Source: Bacillota bacterium (GTDB taxonomy: Bacteria > Bacillota_E > JAJZYS01 > JAJYTV01). From it: DNA of 64,000 bases. The position numbers were made by a program, and so were the translations under genes. Below, one piece after another: positions 8,081-16,434 of this stretch. The DNA lies in contig JAJZVM010000011.1 of NCBI GenBank assembly GCA_021845645.1, positions 41,401-105,400 on the forward strand. The letters are read 5' to 3'. The stretch's first letter is position 1; every line of letters starts with the position of its first letter. The notes under the pieces are model-generated. The model ran no database searches. It saw only the letters and a list, made by a program, of their open reading frames with translations, and was not told the DNA's origin.

Positions 8081-9022
8081 TCAGCCGAGAAAGGCCGCGA
8101 TCGCCGCCTGGAAGGCCTCTGCCTCCTCGAGGAACGGGTAGTGGTTGCTTTCTTCGAAGATCACCAGCCGGGAGCGCGGCACGAGGCGGTGGATCTCTTG
8201 CGAGCACCAGGTCGGACACTGGACGTCGTGGCGGCCGACCAGGATCAGCGTCGGGATGCCGATCCCCGGCAAGGCCGTGCGCAGGTCGAACGCGGCGTAG
8301 TCGACCGTCGAAAAGTACTCGAGGCGCCGGACCGCCATCTCCTTCGTCACGCCGCCGCCGAAATAGCTCTGGTAGCGCTCCGGATGGCGCAGGGAGAGCG
8401 CGGTGCGCTCAGCCGCGAGACGGGCCCGCTCGCCTCGGGACAGGCCCGCAGTCTTCAGCCGCTCGATCAGGTCCTGCATGTGCCCGAATTCGGGATGCCG
8501 CGGATGGTAGATGCACTCGGGGGACTGGTTGTACCAGCGCGACGCCGCCGCACCGACGACGACGAGGCGTCCAAGTCCCGCCTGCGCCGTCACGGCGTAG
8601 CAGAGCCCGAGCATGCCGCCTGTGGAGTGGCCGGCAAAATCCCAGCTAATGAATCCCAGTGCCGTTCGGATCGCCTCGAGGTCGTCCACCGCCGTGGCCA
8701 TGCTGAGCTCGGAAGGGGTTCCGGACCAGCTGGAGGCCCCCGCGCCGCGCAGGTTCACGAGGAAGACCTCGCGGAACGGGACGAAGGGGGCCGCAAAGCG
8801 GTCGCCGCTCGCATTGTAGACAGAATAGAGGTGCGTGACGGCGAGCGGCGGGCCGCTGCCCCTCCGAAACACCTCGAAGTCGCCGCGGGGCGTTTCGACG
8901 ACCTCGCGGCGCCAGGACACCACGCCCCCGTCGCTCTCTGCTGCGCCGGCCGTTCCTTTGGGCGCCGTGCGCGCGCCGCGGGGCGAAGCTCGCGGCAGGT
9001 GGGTGATGGCCCGGACCTTCAC
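8081..9022 (-). CDS. Alpha/beta hydrolase
   Basis: A 313-residue alpha/beta-hydrolase-fold protein resembling proline iminopeptidase and related esterases. The nucleophile elbow is GHSTGG (Ser133). The acid is probably the Asp in VGRHDVQC near 266, and the His is in ESNHYPF near 296. The start is a GTG at 9022 whose bases overlap the TGA of the upstream oligoendopeptidase gene (GTGA), so the two are coupled. The first ~35 residues are low-complexity and a later start is possible. Coupling to a peptidase suggests peptide breakdown; substrate unknown. Confidence 0.82.
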   Translation of the reverse strand: MKVRAITHLPRASPRGARTAPKGTAGAAESDGGVVSWRREVVETPRGDFEVFRRGSGPPLAVTHLYSVYNASGDRFAAPFVPFREVFLVNLRGAGASSWSGTPSELSMATAVDDLEAIRTALGFISWDFAGHSTGGMLGLCYAVTAQAGLGRLVVVGAAASRWYNQSPECIYHPRHPEFGHMQDLIERLKTAGLSRGERARLAAERTALSLRHPERYQSYFGGGVTKEMAVRRLEYFSTVDYAAFDLRTALPGIGIPTLILVGRHDVQCPTWCSQEIHRLVPRSRLVIFEESNHYPFLEEAEAFQAAIAAFLG

Positions 9023-10821
9023 GATCCGCGCTTGCCGAGATCGTCGACGACAGCCGTGAAGCTTTCAAGCCCATCTGTCAGGGTGGCTACCTCCATCAGG
9101 TCGACGCCAGCCCGGCGCAGGATCGGCAGGGGATCGTCGCTGCCGCCGGAGCCAAGGAACGCGAGGTAGCGCTCGGCAGCTGGCGCGCCGTCCTTCAGGA
9201 TGGCCTGCGAGAGCGCCGCGGCGGCGATGAAGCCCGTCGCGTACTGGAAGACGTAGTAGCCCATGTAGAAGTGGGGGATTCTCGCCCACTCGAACGTGCC
9301 TACCTCGTCGATCTCGAGGTCCGGACCGTAGTAGAGGCGCAGCAGATCGCCATAGGTCGCCTGCAGGAAGTCGGCAGTGAGGGCACCTCCCGCCTCCACC
9401 CGCTCGTAGGCCTTGAGCTCGAACTCGGCGAACAGCGTCTGACGGAACACCGTCGCGAGGAACTTCTGCGCCAGGTCGTCCCGCAGGTCGGTCTGCTCGA
9501 GCGAATCGCCGCTCGTGCGCAGCAGGTGCTGCAGGAGGAGGTGCTCGTTCGTCGTCGAGGCGATCTCGGCGAGGAAGATCGGGTACTGGGCGTTGCGGAA
9601 GGTCTGGTTCTCCCGCGACAGGATCGAGTGCATCGAGTGCCCCGCCTCGTGCACCAGCGTGAAGACGCTGTCGCGCGTGCCGGTGAAGCTCATCAGGATG
9701 TACGGATGCACGTCGTAGACGTCCATCGAGTAGGCCCCCGAGCGCTTGCCGCGATTCTCGTACACGTCGACGTAGCGGTCGTGCAGGATGTGCGAGAGCC
9801 CCTCGAGGTAGTGGCCGCCGAGCGGACCGAGACCCGCCCGCGCCATCTCCTGCGCCTCGGGCCAGCTGTAGTGCTGCTCTGGCAGATCGAGCAGCGGCGG
9901 GTAGATGTCGTAGAAGTGCATGCGATCGACGCCCAGCATCCTGCCGCGCCATGCGATGTAGCGGTGCAGCGACGGCAGCGCCGCGTGCACGGCGTCGATC
10001 AGGCGGTAGTAGAGTTCCCGCGGCAGATTGCGCCCGTCGAGGGCCGCCTCCAGAGCCGAGCCGTAGTGCCGCACCCGTGCGGCCGTCACGGCGGTGCGCA
10101 TCTGCTGGTCCAGCGTCGCGGCGAACGTGTGGCGGTGCTCCTCGTACGCCTTGTGCATGTTGAGGTAGGCAGACTGCCTGAGGTGCCGGTCGCGCGACTC
10201 CATGTACTGGCCGTAGCGGCCGTGGCTGAGGGGCATGGCGTCGCCGCTGCCGGTCTCGGCGTCCCTGAACGTGAGGTCGGCGTTCGAGAGCTGGCCGGCG
10301 ACCGTGTCGGCGTTGCCGAGGACAGGTGAGAACGCGGCGAGCAGCGCTTCCTCGCCGGGGGCGAGGACGTGCCTGCGCTGGCGCTCGATCTCCTTCAAGG
10401 TATGCCTGTACTCCGCAAGGTCCGGCGTCTGCCGCTGCAGTTCCTCCAGGCGCCCGTCGGGCAGGGCCACGAGCTCGGGCACCAGGAATGCGGTCGCCTC
10501 CCCGGCCTGGGCGGCGGTCGCCTGAGCCTTCGCGACCATCTCGGTGCCTTGCGGGTCCTGCGTGTCCTGGTCGTGGTGGAACATGCCGTAGGCCCAGATG
10601 CGCTCGAGCCGGCGCCCGATCTCGTCCTCCGCCCGCAGGGCCGCGAGCAGCTGCCCGCCGCTCTCGCCCAGGCGGCCGCGGTAGGTCTCGAAGCCGCTGC
10701 ACATCTCCTGGACCTCCGCGAGCGCGGCCTCCCACGCCGCATAGCCCTGGTAGAGGTCCTCGAGATTCCACTGCAGCGACGAATCCATCTCGCTCCGCAG
10801 CTTGACTTCCGCTATCGCCAT
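9019..10821 (-). CDS. pepF: Oligoendopeptidase F (M3 metallopeptidase)
   Basis: A 600-residue M3B peptidase that cleaves short peptides in the cytoplasm. The zinc motif HEAGHSMH lies near residue 390, with the downstream Glu ligand in the helix FLAEIASTTNEHLLL. The N-terminal helical domain begins WNLEDLY, the standard PepF opening. The ATG at 10821 has an AGGAGG ribosome binding site; the frame stays open far upstream, but that part shadows the divergent dehydratase. First gene of a two-gene unit with the alpha/beta hydrolase. Confidence 0.94.
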   Translation of the reverse strand: MAIAEVKLRSEMDSSLQWNLEDLYQGYAAWEAALAEVQEMCSGFETYRGRLGESGGQLLAALRAEDEIGRRLERIWAYGMFHHDQDTQDPQGTEMVAKAQATAAQAGEATAFLVPELVALPDGRLEELQRQTPDLAEYRHTLKEIERQRRHVLAPGEEALLAAFSPVLGNADTVAGQLSNADLTFRDAETGSGDAMPLSHGRYGQYMESRDRHLRQSAYLNMHKAYEEHRHTFAATLDQQMRTAVTAARVRHYGSALEAALDGRNLPRELYYRLIDAVHAALPSLHRYIAWRGRMLGVDRMHFYDIYPPLLDLPEQHYSWPEAQEMARAGLGPLGGHYLEGLSHILHDRYVDVYENRGKRSGAYSMDVYDVHPYILMSFTGTRDSVFTLVHEAGHSMHSILSRENQTFRNAQYPIFLAEIASTTNEHLLLQHLLRTSGDSLEQTDLRDDLAQKFLATVFRQTLFAEFELKAYERVEAGGALTADFLQATYGDLLRLYYGPDLEIDEVGTFEWARIPHFYMGYYVFQYATGFIAAAALSQAILKDGAPAAERYLAFLGSGGSDDPLPILRRAGVDLMEVATLTDGLESFTAVVDDLGKRGS

Positions 10822-10869
10822 GTTAAGCCTCCTCCATCCATTGCTTAGATTCTTCCACCAGCGGAGCCT

Positions 10870-10897
10870 GCATCCTGCGTCCGGCGCGGCAGGATGC
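10870..10897. promoter_or_regulatory. Inverted repeat in divergent pepF/dehydratase promoter region
   Basis: Perfect 9-base arms GCATCCTGC and GCAGGATGC separated by 10 bases, in the 99-base gap between the two divergent genes. It could be an operator serving both, or an mRNA hairpin in the dehydratase leader. No clear -10/-35 pair is visible. Confidence 0.3.
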
Positions 10898-10920
10898 GAT
10901 GAAGCGACGCGAGAAGTCCC

Positions 10921-11925
10921 ATGGTAGAACGCCGAAGGGAGGTGGCGCGCCGCTGGGCGCGCCCGACCATGCCTGAGACCGCACCTGCACCGTCGCTGGA
11001 CAGCATCCTTGCCGCCGCCCGGCTCATCGCCCCGGTCCTGATGCCGACGCCGCTCCTGCCCGCGCGAGCGGACGCCCTCGGGGCGCTGCGCCTGAAGCCG
11101 GAGAACCTGCAGCGCACGGGTTCGTTCAAGATCCGGGGTGCCTACCACAAGCTCAGCCGCTCGCTCGAGGACGCCCGGGCCCGCGGCGTCGTCGCCTACT
11201 CGTCCGGCAACCACGGCCAGGCCGTGGCCTGCGCCGCTTCCCTGCTCGGCTGCCGCGCGACCGTCGTCATGCCGGAAGGGGGCGTGGTCGAGAAGCGGCG
11301 CGGCGTCGTAGCCTACGGCGGCCGGGTCGTGCTCTGCCAGGGAGGCTCCGACGAGCGTCGGCGCATCGCCGAGGACATGGCGCATGAGGATGGCCTGGTC
11401 CTCGTGCCGCCCTACGATGACCTCGACGTCATCACGGGACAGGCCAGCGTGGGGCTCGAAATCGCACAGGAGTTCCCCGCGGTGCGCCAGGTGCTGGTGC
11501 CGGTCGGTGGCGGCGGCCTGTTGGGCGGCAGCGCCCTCGCGCTCAAGGCGCTCGTGCCGGGCGTGCGCGTCGTCGGCGTCGAGCCGCAGGGCGCGAACGA
11601 CCTCTGGCTGAGCTTCGCCCGCGGCGAGCACGTTGCCCTCGCGCAGGTCGACACAGCGGCCGACGGCCTGCGCACGCAGTCGGTCGGCAGTCTCAACTAC
11701 CCCATCCTGCGGCAGTGGGTCGACGACGTGGTCACGGTCACGGAGGACGAGATCCTTTCGGCCGTAGAGGCCCTGCTCTGGCGCGAGAAGCTCCTTGTCG
11801 AGCCGTCCGGCGCCGTCGCGTACGCCGCCTTCGCGGCGGGCAAGGTGTCGCAGGACCTGCCGAGCGCAGTCGTGCTGTCCGGCGGCAACATCGCGCGCGA
11901 CTACCTGCAGCGGGTGGTCGGCTGA
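10921..11925 (+). CDS. Threonine/serine dehydratase (PLP fold-type II)
   Basis: Pyridoxal-phosphate enzyme of the threonine ammonia-lyase/serine dehydratase family, deaminating Thr or Ser to a 2-oxoacid. The Schiff-base Lys is in SFKIRGAY (Lys70 from the ATG at 10921); SSGNHGQAVA follows near 95, and the phosphate-binding loop VGGGGLLGG near 198. At ~334 residues it lacks a C-terminal regulatory ACT domain, like catabolic forms. The start is uncertain: the ATG at 10969 is also possible and gives 318 residues; neither has a strong ribosome binding site at ideal spacing. It is followed immediately by an EamA exporter and an ACT-domain protein. Confidence 0.88.
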   Translation: MVERRREVARRWARPTMPETAPAPSLDSILAAARLIAPVLMPTPLLPARADALGALRLKPENLQRTGSFKIRGAYHKLSRSLEDARARGVVAYSSGNHGQAVACAASLLGCRATVVMPEGGVVEKRRGVVAYGGRVVLCQGGSDERRRIAEDMAHEDGLVLVPPYDDLDVITGQASVGLEIAQEFPAVRQVLVPVGGGGLLGGSALALKALVPGVRVVGVEPQGANDLWLSFARGEHVALAQVDTAADGLRTQSVGSLNYPILRQWVDDVVTVTEDEILSAVEALLWREKLLVEPSGAVAYAAFAAGKVSQDLPSAVVLSGGNIARDYLQRVVG

Positions 11926-11927
11926 AC

Positions 11928-12863
11928 GTGCCGAGGGGCGTCCAGGGCATCGTCCTCGTGCTTCTCGCCACCAGCCTCTGGGGCCTCAGCGGCACGGCGG
12001 CGCAGCTTCTCTTCACGCATTTCGGCTTCTCGCCGCTCTTCCTCGTCGTCGTGCGGCTCTGGGGCGCGAGCCTCCTGCTCCTGCTCGCCATCGGCGTGCG
12101 CCAGCCGCGCAGCCTGCGCGTCTCGGCGAGGGATCTCGGGGGTCTGGCCGTCTTCGGCGCCCTGGGCTTCTTTCTCGTCCAGTTCTCCTACTTCGCCGCG
12201 ATCGCGCTCGTCGGCGTCGCCATGGCCACGTTCCTGCAGTATCTCGGCCCGCCGCTGATCGCGGCCTGGTTCGTCGTCACCCAGCGCCGCCCGCCGGCTC
12301 GCGCCGAGTCCGTGGCGCTGTCGCTGGCCATCCTCGGCACCGTGCTGCTCGTCCTCGGGCAGGGAGGCGTCCGCCTTCAGCCGCTCGGTATCGTCTTCGG
12401 TCTCCTCTCCGCCTTCAGCCTCGCCTTCTACACGATCTTCCCCCATGATCTCATCCGGCGGCACGGGCCCTTCACCACCACCGCATTCGGCTTCCTGTTC
12501 GGCGCCGTCGTGGCGACCTTGCCCTTTCCGCTCTGGCAGCACGGCATCGGTCGGCTCACCACGGGCAGCCTACTTCTCATCGCGTTCGTCGTCGTGCTCG
12601 GCACCCTCGTGCCCTTCGCCCTCTACGTCTTCTCCCTGACGCGCCTTCGGCCGACCGCTGTCGGCATCGCAGCGACAGCCGAGCCCCTCTCGGCGGCCAT
12701 CAGCGCTTTCCTGGTGCTCGGACAGGCTCTGCGCTGGCCGCAGTACCTCGGCGGCGCGCTGATCCTCGGCGCGATGATCGCCTTGGCGCGCGAGAGCGGC
12801 AGGAGCGCGGCCGGCGAAGCCGAACCCACCCCAGTAGCCGCAGGCGGGAGGCCTGATTGTTGA
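11928..12863 (+). CDS. EamA-type DMT family transporter
   Basis: A 311-residue ten-helix membrane protein with two EamA repeats, of the drug/metabolite transporter superfamily. It opens with the typical GIVLVLLATSLWGLSGTAAQ first helix, and the second repeat begins near GIVFGLLSAFSLAFY. The GTG start at 11928 lies two bases after the dehydratase stop, so translation is coupled. Family members commonly export amino acids or metabolites; next to a Thr/Ser dehydratase, amino-acid efflux is a reasonable inference. Confidence 0.87.
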   Translation: MPRGVQGIVLVLLATSLWGLSGTAAQLLFTHFGFSPLFLVVVRLWGASLLLLLAIGVRQPRSLRVSARDLGGLAVFGALGFFLVQFSYFAAIALVGVAMATFLQYLGPPLIAAWFVVTQRRPPARAESVALSLAILGTVLLVLGQGGVRLQPLGIVFGLLSAFSLAFYTIFPHDLIRRHGPFTTTAFGFLFGAVVATLPFPLWQHGIGRLTTGSLLLIAFVVVLGTLVPFALYVFSLTRLRPTAVGIAATAEPLSAAISAFLVLGQALRWPQYLGGALILGAMIALARESGRSAAGEAEPTPVAAGGRPDC

Positions 12864-13471
12864 TGCTGCTCGGATCACTGATGCTGCCCCTCGACCGCTC
12901 CCTGATCTCTCCCGTCGCCACCTTGAGCGAGGCCTACACGCAGCTCCTCGACGCGCAGCTGACCTGCCTCGTGCTCGACGAGCAGCCGCGCGGGCGCATC
13001 GTGCGCATGCGCAGCATCCTCGAGCACCTCGCTGGCGCCGTCATGCACGGCATGAAGGCGGACCCCAACCGGCCGATCGCCACGATCGCGGAGCATGTCG
13101 AGACACTGCCGCAGTCGGCGCCGATCGAGCTGGCCGCGAAGGCCCTCTGGCGACGCCCGTCCCGCGCCGTACTGGTCGCCGACCAGCAGGGCGAGGTGGT
13201 CGGCCTGCTTGGCTGGCCACAGCTCAACCACTTCTTCGACGAGATCCTCGACATCGAGTACGCGACGCGCCTGCACTTCCATGTCGGCGACCGTCCCGGC
13301 GAGATGGCGCACGCCCTCACGGCTGTGGCGGCCGCTGGCGCGAACGTCCAGGCCACCTACCTCTCGCACCCGCATGGCGACCAGCGCTTCGGGACGATCT
13401 ACGTGCCGGACGACGCCGCCACCTCTGCACGCGACGCGCTCTCCGCGGCAGGCTTCCGCCTGCTGGACTGA
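12857..13471 (+). CDS. CBS-like and ACT domain protein
   Basis: A 204-residue protein. Residues ~140-204 form an ACT domain (LHFHVGDRPGEMAHAL, then GANVQATYLS), a small-molecule sensor usually binding an amino acid. The preceding ~130 residues look like a degenerate CBS pair (LTCLVLDEQPRGRIVRM; SRAVLVADQQGEVVGLL). Start TTG at 12857, five bases after GGGAGG; TTG 12860 and ATG 12863 are alternatives. It overlaps the end of the EamA gene by seven bases. Third gene of the dehydratase unit; it may be the missing regulatory ACT module of the dehydratase or transporter, which is inference. Confidence 0.72.
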   Translation: MLMLLGSLMLPLDRSLISPVATLSEAYTQLLDAQLTCLVLDEQPRGRIVRMRSILEHLAGAVMHGMKADPNRPIATIAEHVETLPQSAPIELAAKALWRRPSRAVLVADQQGEVVGLLGWPQLNHFFDEILDIEYATRLHFHVGDRPGEMAHALTAVAAAGANVQATYLSHPHGDQRFGTIYVPDDAATSARDALSAAGFRLLD

Positions 13472-13491
13472 TGCTCCCGGCCAGACGTGCG

Positions 13492-13523
13492 AGGAGGGCC
13501 GCCCGTTCGCGGGCGGCCCTCCT
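13492..13523. terminator. Bidirectional GC hairpin between convergent genes
   Basis: A perfect 14-base-pair stem (AGGAGGGCCGCCCG and its complement) closed by a stable TTCG tetraloop, placed between the convergent ACT-protein and M32 carboxypeptidase genes. There is no T-tract on either side, but position and stability fit a shared terminator. Confidence 0.7.
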
Positions 13524-13532
13524 GCGTGAAGG

Positions 13533-15035
13533 CTAGAGGCCGTAGATCTCGCCGAACTTGCTCCGGATGTAGGCGAGGTAAGGTCGGGTGGTGAGACCCT
13601 CGCCGGTCGCCTTGCGCAGGAAGCCCTCCGTCGTCTCGCGCGAGCCGAGCTGGTGGAGCTCACGGCGCAGGAACGAGAGCAGCGGCTGGAAATCTCCCGC
13701 CGCGATCCGCTCGGGCAGGTCCCCGACGGTTCGGCCGGCCGCCTCCCAGATCTGGCCCGCGACCACGTTGCCGACGGTGTAGCCGATGAAGCCGCCGAGG
13801 CCGCCCGTCCAGTGGATGTCCTGCAGCGCCCCCTCGAGATCGTCCGAAGGCGTCACGCCCAGGTAGCCTTGCATCTTGGCCCGCCAGGCCTCCGGCACAT
13901 CCTCTGCCTTGAGCTCGCCCTGCATCAGGGCGCGCTCCACCTCGAAGCGGACGGCGATATGCAGGTTGTAGGTGACCTCGTCCGCGTCGACGCGGATCAG
14001 CGACGGCGCGACGAAGTTGACCGCCCGGTAGATGTCCTCGACGCCGACATGGCCGAGCTCCGCCGGGAACGCCGCCTGGGCCTTCGGCAGAAAGTGGCTC
14101 CAGAACGCGCGGGAGCGGCCGACGAGGTTCTCCCAGAGGCGCGACTGCGACTCGTGCACGCCGCTTGAGATGGCCTGGCCGAGCGGCGTGCGGGCCCACT
14201 CGGCCGGCAGGCCCTGCTCGTAGAGGCCATGCCCGCCCTCGTGGAGGGTGCTGAAGAATCCCGATGCGAACGACTTCTCGTCGATGCGCGTCGTGATGCG
14301 CACGTCGCCCACGCCGAACGACGTGGTGAAAGGATGGATCGAGCGGTCCTGGCGGCCGCGGCGGAAGTCGAAGCCGAAGGCCCGCACCGCGTCGAGTCCG
14401 AGCTGCCACTGCCGCTCGTCTGGGAAGTGTCCGAAGAGGATTCGGCGGTCGACACGGTCCCTGCGCACGGCGATCTCCTGCACCAAGGGCACGAGCGCGG
14501 CCTTCAGGTCGCCCAGCAGCTGCGCGCCGGCCTTGGCGGTCATGCCGGGCTCGGAGAGGTCGAGAAGCGCATCGTAGGGCTCCTCGGCGTAACCTAGGGC
14601 CTGCGCGATCTCGCGGCTGAGGTCGACCATCCTCGCGAAGGCCGGGGCGAAGAGGCCGAAGTCCTTCGCGGCACGCGCCGCAACCCATGCCTCGTACGCC
14701 TCGACCGTGAGCCGCATCTGGCGCGCGACGAGCTCCTTGGGGAGCTTCGCGGCCTGGTCGCAGGCACGCTGCACCGTGCGCAGGAACGCGTGGCGCACAT
14801 CGTCGGCGGGAGCCCCCGCGACCTCCTGGGCGAAGGCGTGGAGCAGTTCTTGGAACTCCGCGTCGACGAACCGCTCATGCGCGAGGGACGCGAGGGTGGC
14901 GAGCTGCTCGCCGCGCCCCCGGTTGCCTCCTTCCGGCATGTAGGTCATCTGGTCCCAGCCGAGCACCGCCGCTGCGCGCTGGATGTCGTCGATCTCCTCG
15001 AGCCTGGCCCTCAGCGCTGAAAGCCGATCTGTCAC
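13533..15035 (-). CDS. Carboxypeptidase M32 (Taq-type)
   Basis: A 500-residue M32 metallocarboxypeptidase, exactly the family's usual length. The zinc motif HEGGHGLYEQG is near residue 263, followed by HESQSRLWEN, which supplies the Glu ligand. The C-terminal signature DIHWTGGLGGFIGYT is also present. Start GTG at 15035 behind AAGGAGAC; the longer in-frame extension upstream has no family similarity. It removes C-terminal residues from peptides and probably supports peptide catabolism with PepF nearby. Confidence 0.93.
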   Translation of the reverse strand: MTDRLSALRARLEEIDDIQRAAAVLGWDQMTYMPEGGNRGRGEQLATLASLAHERFVDAEFQELLHAFAQEVAGAPADDVRHAFLRTVQRACDQAAKLPKELVARQMRLTVEAYEAWVAARAAKDFGLFAPAFARMVDLSREIAQALGYAEEPYDALLDLSEPGMTAKAGAQLLGDLKAALVPLVQEIAVRRDRVDRRILFGHFPDERQWQLGLDAVRAFGFDFRRGRQDRSIHPFTTSFGVGDVRITTRIDEKSFASGFFSTLHEGGHGLYEQGLPAEWARTPLGQAISSGVHESQSRLWENLVGRSRAFWSHFLPKAQAAFPAELGHVGVEDIYRAVNFVAPSLIRVDADEVTYNLHIAVRFEVERALMQGELKAEDVPEAWRAKMQGYLGVTPSDDLEGALQDIHWTGGLGGFIGYTVGNVVAGQIWEAAGRTVGDLPERIAAGDFQPLLSFLRRELHQLGSRETTEGFLRKATGEGLTTRPYLAYIRSKFGEIYGL

Positions 15036-15085
15036 CTTGGTTGTCTCCTTCCGCTTGTCCCGCGCCACTTGCAGGGCTACGCTCC

Positions 15086-15271
15086 ATGAGAGAGGTGCCT
15101 GCCGTGCCGTTCGAAACACCCAGGTTCGATCCGCCGGGTCCTGTTCCCTCGCCCGTCCTTGCCCCCGGTCAGCTCTGCCCCAACTGCCAGCTCGCGCGGC
15201 TGCAGGCCGAACCGCGCCATCAGGTCAGCTGCCCGCTCTGCGGCTTCACGACGGCCCCGCCCTGCACCTGA
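15086..15271 (+). CDS. Small zinc-ribbon protein
   Basis: A 61-residue reading frame whose C-terminal half holds two Cys pairs, CPNC and CPLC, separated by about 17 residues, as in a zinc ribbon. The N-terminal half is Pro-rich. ATG at 15086 is the longest sensible start; a GTG at 15104 behind GAGAGGTG is better placed for a ribosome and would give 55 residues. It reads away from the M32 gene. I do not recognise a specific family; it could be a small nucleic-acid- or protein-binding zinc protein. Confidence 0.5.
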   Translation: MREVPAVPFETPRFDPPGPVPSPVLAPGQLCPNCQLARLQAEPRHQVSCPLCGFTTAPPCT

Positions 15272-15359
15272 TGACGCCTTGGGCCGGCCGTGCGCCGACC
15301 AGAGTTCTTCCTGCCGCGCTGCGCGATCCCCTGCCTCGGCAAAGCCCCGCCTGACCTGC

Positions 15360-16403
15360 CTAACGTCCCGCGAGCAGTGCGATGGTCTCCTCCAGCGGCA
15401 GCGCGGGCACGATGCGGCCCATGCGCCCGCGGGTCGTCTCGGCCATCGCGAGTGCGTTCAGGATGGCCTCCTCCGTCGCCTCCGCGACCGCATGGAACGC
15501 CGCCGTCGCGAGAGGGCCGCCGTCTTCATGCCCTGGCGCTGCGCTCGCTGCGGTCGAGAAGGCGATCGCGATGTCGCCGCTGCCGTGCGAGGCGACCGAA
15601 CCGAGGCGCGCCAGGCCGAACGTCGTCCGCCGCGCGAGGCGCTGGAGCGACACCGCGTCCCAGGGCAGGTCGGTGGCGACGATCATCATGATCGAGCCAT
15701 CGGGCGGCCGGAAGTCGGCGGGGCGCAGGTGACGGCCGACGGGGACACCCAAGATGGTGAGGTCGCCGGATGAGCCGAAGTTGGCCTGCACCAGCACCCC
15801 GATGGTGAAGTCGCTCTCCGGGACCCGTCGCGATGCCGTGCCGATGCCGCCCTTCCAACCGCAGCAGACCATGCCCCTGCCGCCGCCGACAGCCCCCTCC
15901 GCGACCGGCCCCGCGACGGCGGCCCCGAGCGCCTGGACGGCGTGCTCGGGACGTACCGCGAACTGGCGCAGATCGTTCAGGTAGCCGTCGTTGCATTCGC
16001 CGACGACGACGTTCGGCGTCGGACGGCCGTCGCCCAGGCCCGGCTCCTGCTGCATGAGGTAGCGGATGCCGCCCTCGAGGGCCGCCCCGACCGAGAACGT
16101 GTTCGTCAGCAGGATCGGCGTCTCGATCTCGCCGAGTTCCGCCAGCTGCACGAGCCCCGCCGTCTTGCCAAAGCCGTTGATGACGTGGCTCGCAGCCCTC
16201 AGCTTCCACTGAGGCATGCCGCCGCCGTGCGGCACAATGGCCGTCACGCCGGTGCAGACGGCATCCGCGAAGCCCGTCTCCGGACCCAAGGTTACGTGGC
16301 CTACCCGAACCCCCGGGACATCGGTGATCGCGTTCCACCTGCCCGGCTCGAGCACCCCGATTGCGATCCCGAGATCGCGCCACCGGTTCCTGGCACCGTC
16401 CAA
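15360..16403 (-). CDS. P1 family (DmpA/S58) aminopeptidase
   Basis: A 347-residue P1/DmpA-type N-terminal-nucleophile peptidase. The family self-cleaves to create an N-terminal Ser or Thr nucleophile and acts as an aminopeptidase, often on D- or beta-aminoacyl substrates. Visible signatures: NAITDVPGVRVGHVTLG near residue 24, a TNTFSVGAALEGG segment, and GSVASHGSGDIAIAFST near 280. It starts 31 bases after addA ends, on the same strand, so it may be read through from addBA. Substrate is not predictable. Confidence 0.88.
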   Translation of the reverse strand: MDGARNRWRDLGIAIGVLEPGRWNAITDVPGVRVGHVTLGPETGFADAVCTGVTAIVPHGGGMPQWKLRAASHVINGFGKTAGLVQLAELGEIETPILLTNTFSVGAALEGGIRYLMQQEPGLGDGRPTPNVVVGECNDGYLNDLRQFAVRPEHAVQALGAAVAGPVAEGAVGGGRGMVCCGWKGGIGTASRRVPESDFTIGVLVQANFGSSGDLTILGVPVGRHLRPADFRPPDGSIMMIVATDLPWDAVSLQRLARRTTFGLARLGSVASHGSGDIAIAFSTAASAAPGHEDGGPLATAAFHAVAEATEEAILNALAMAETTRGRMGRIVPALPLEETIALLAGR

Positions 16404-16434
16404 CGCCGAGACCCTCCCTTTCCTCCCCGCAGCC

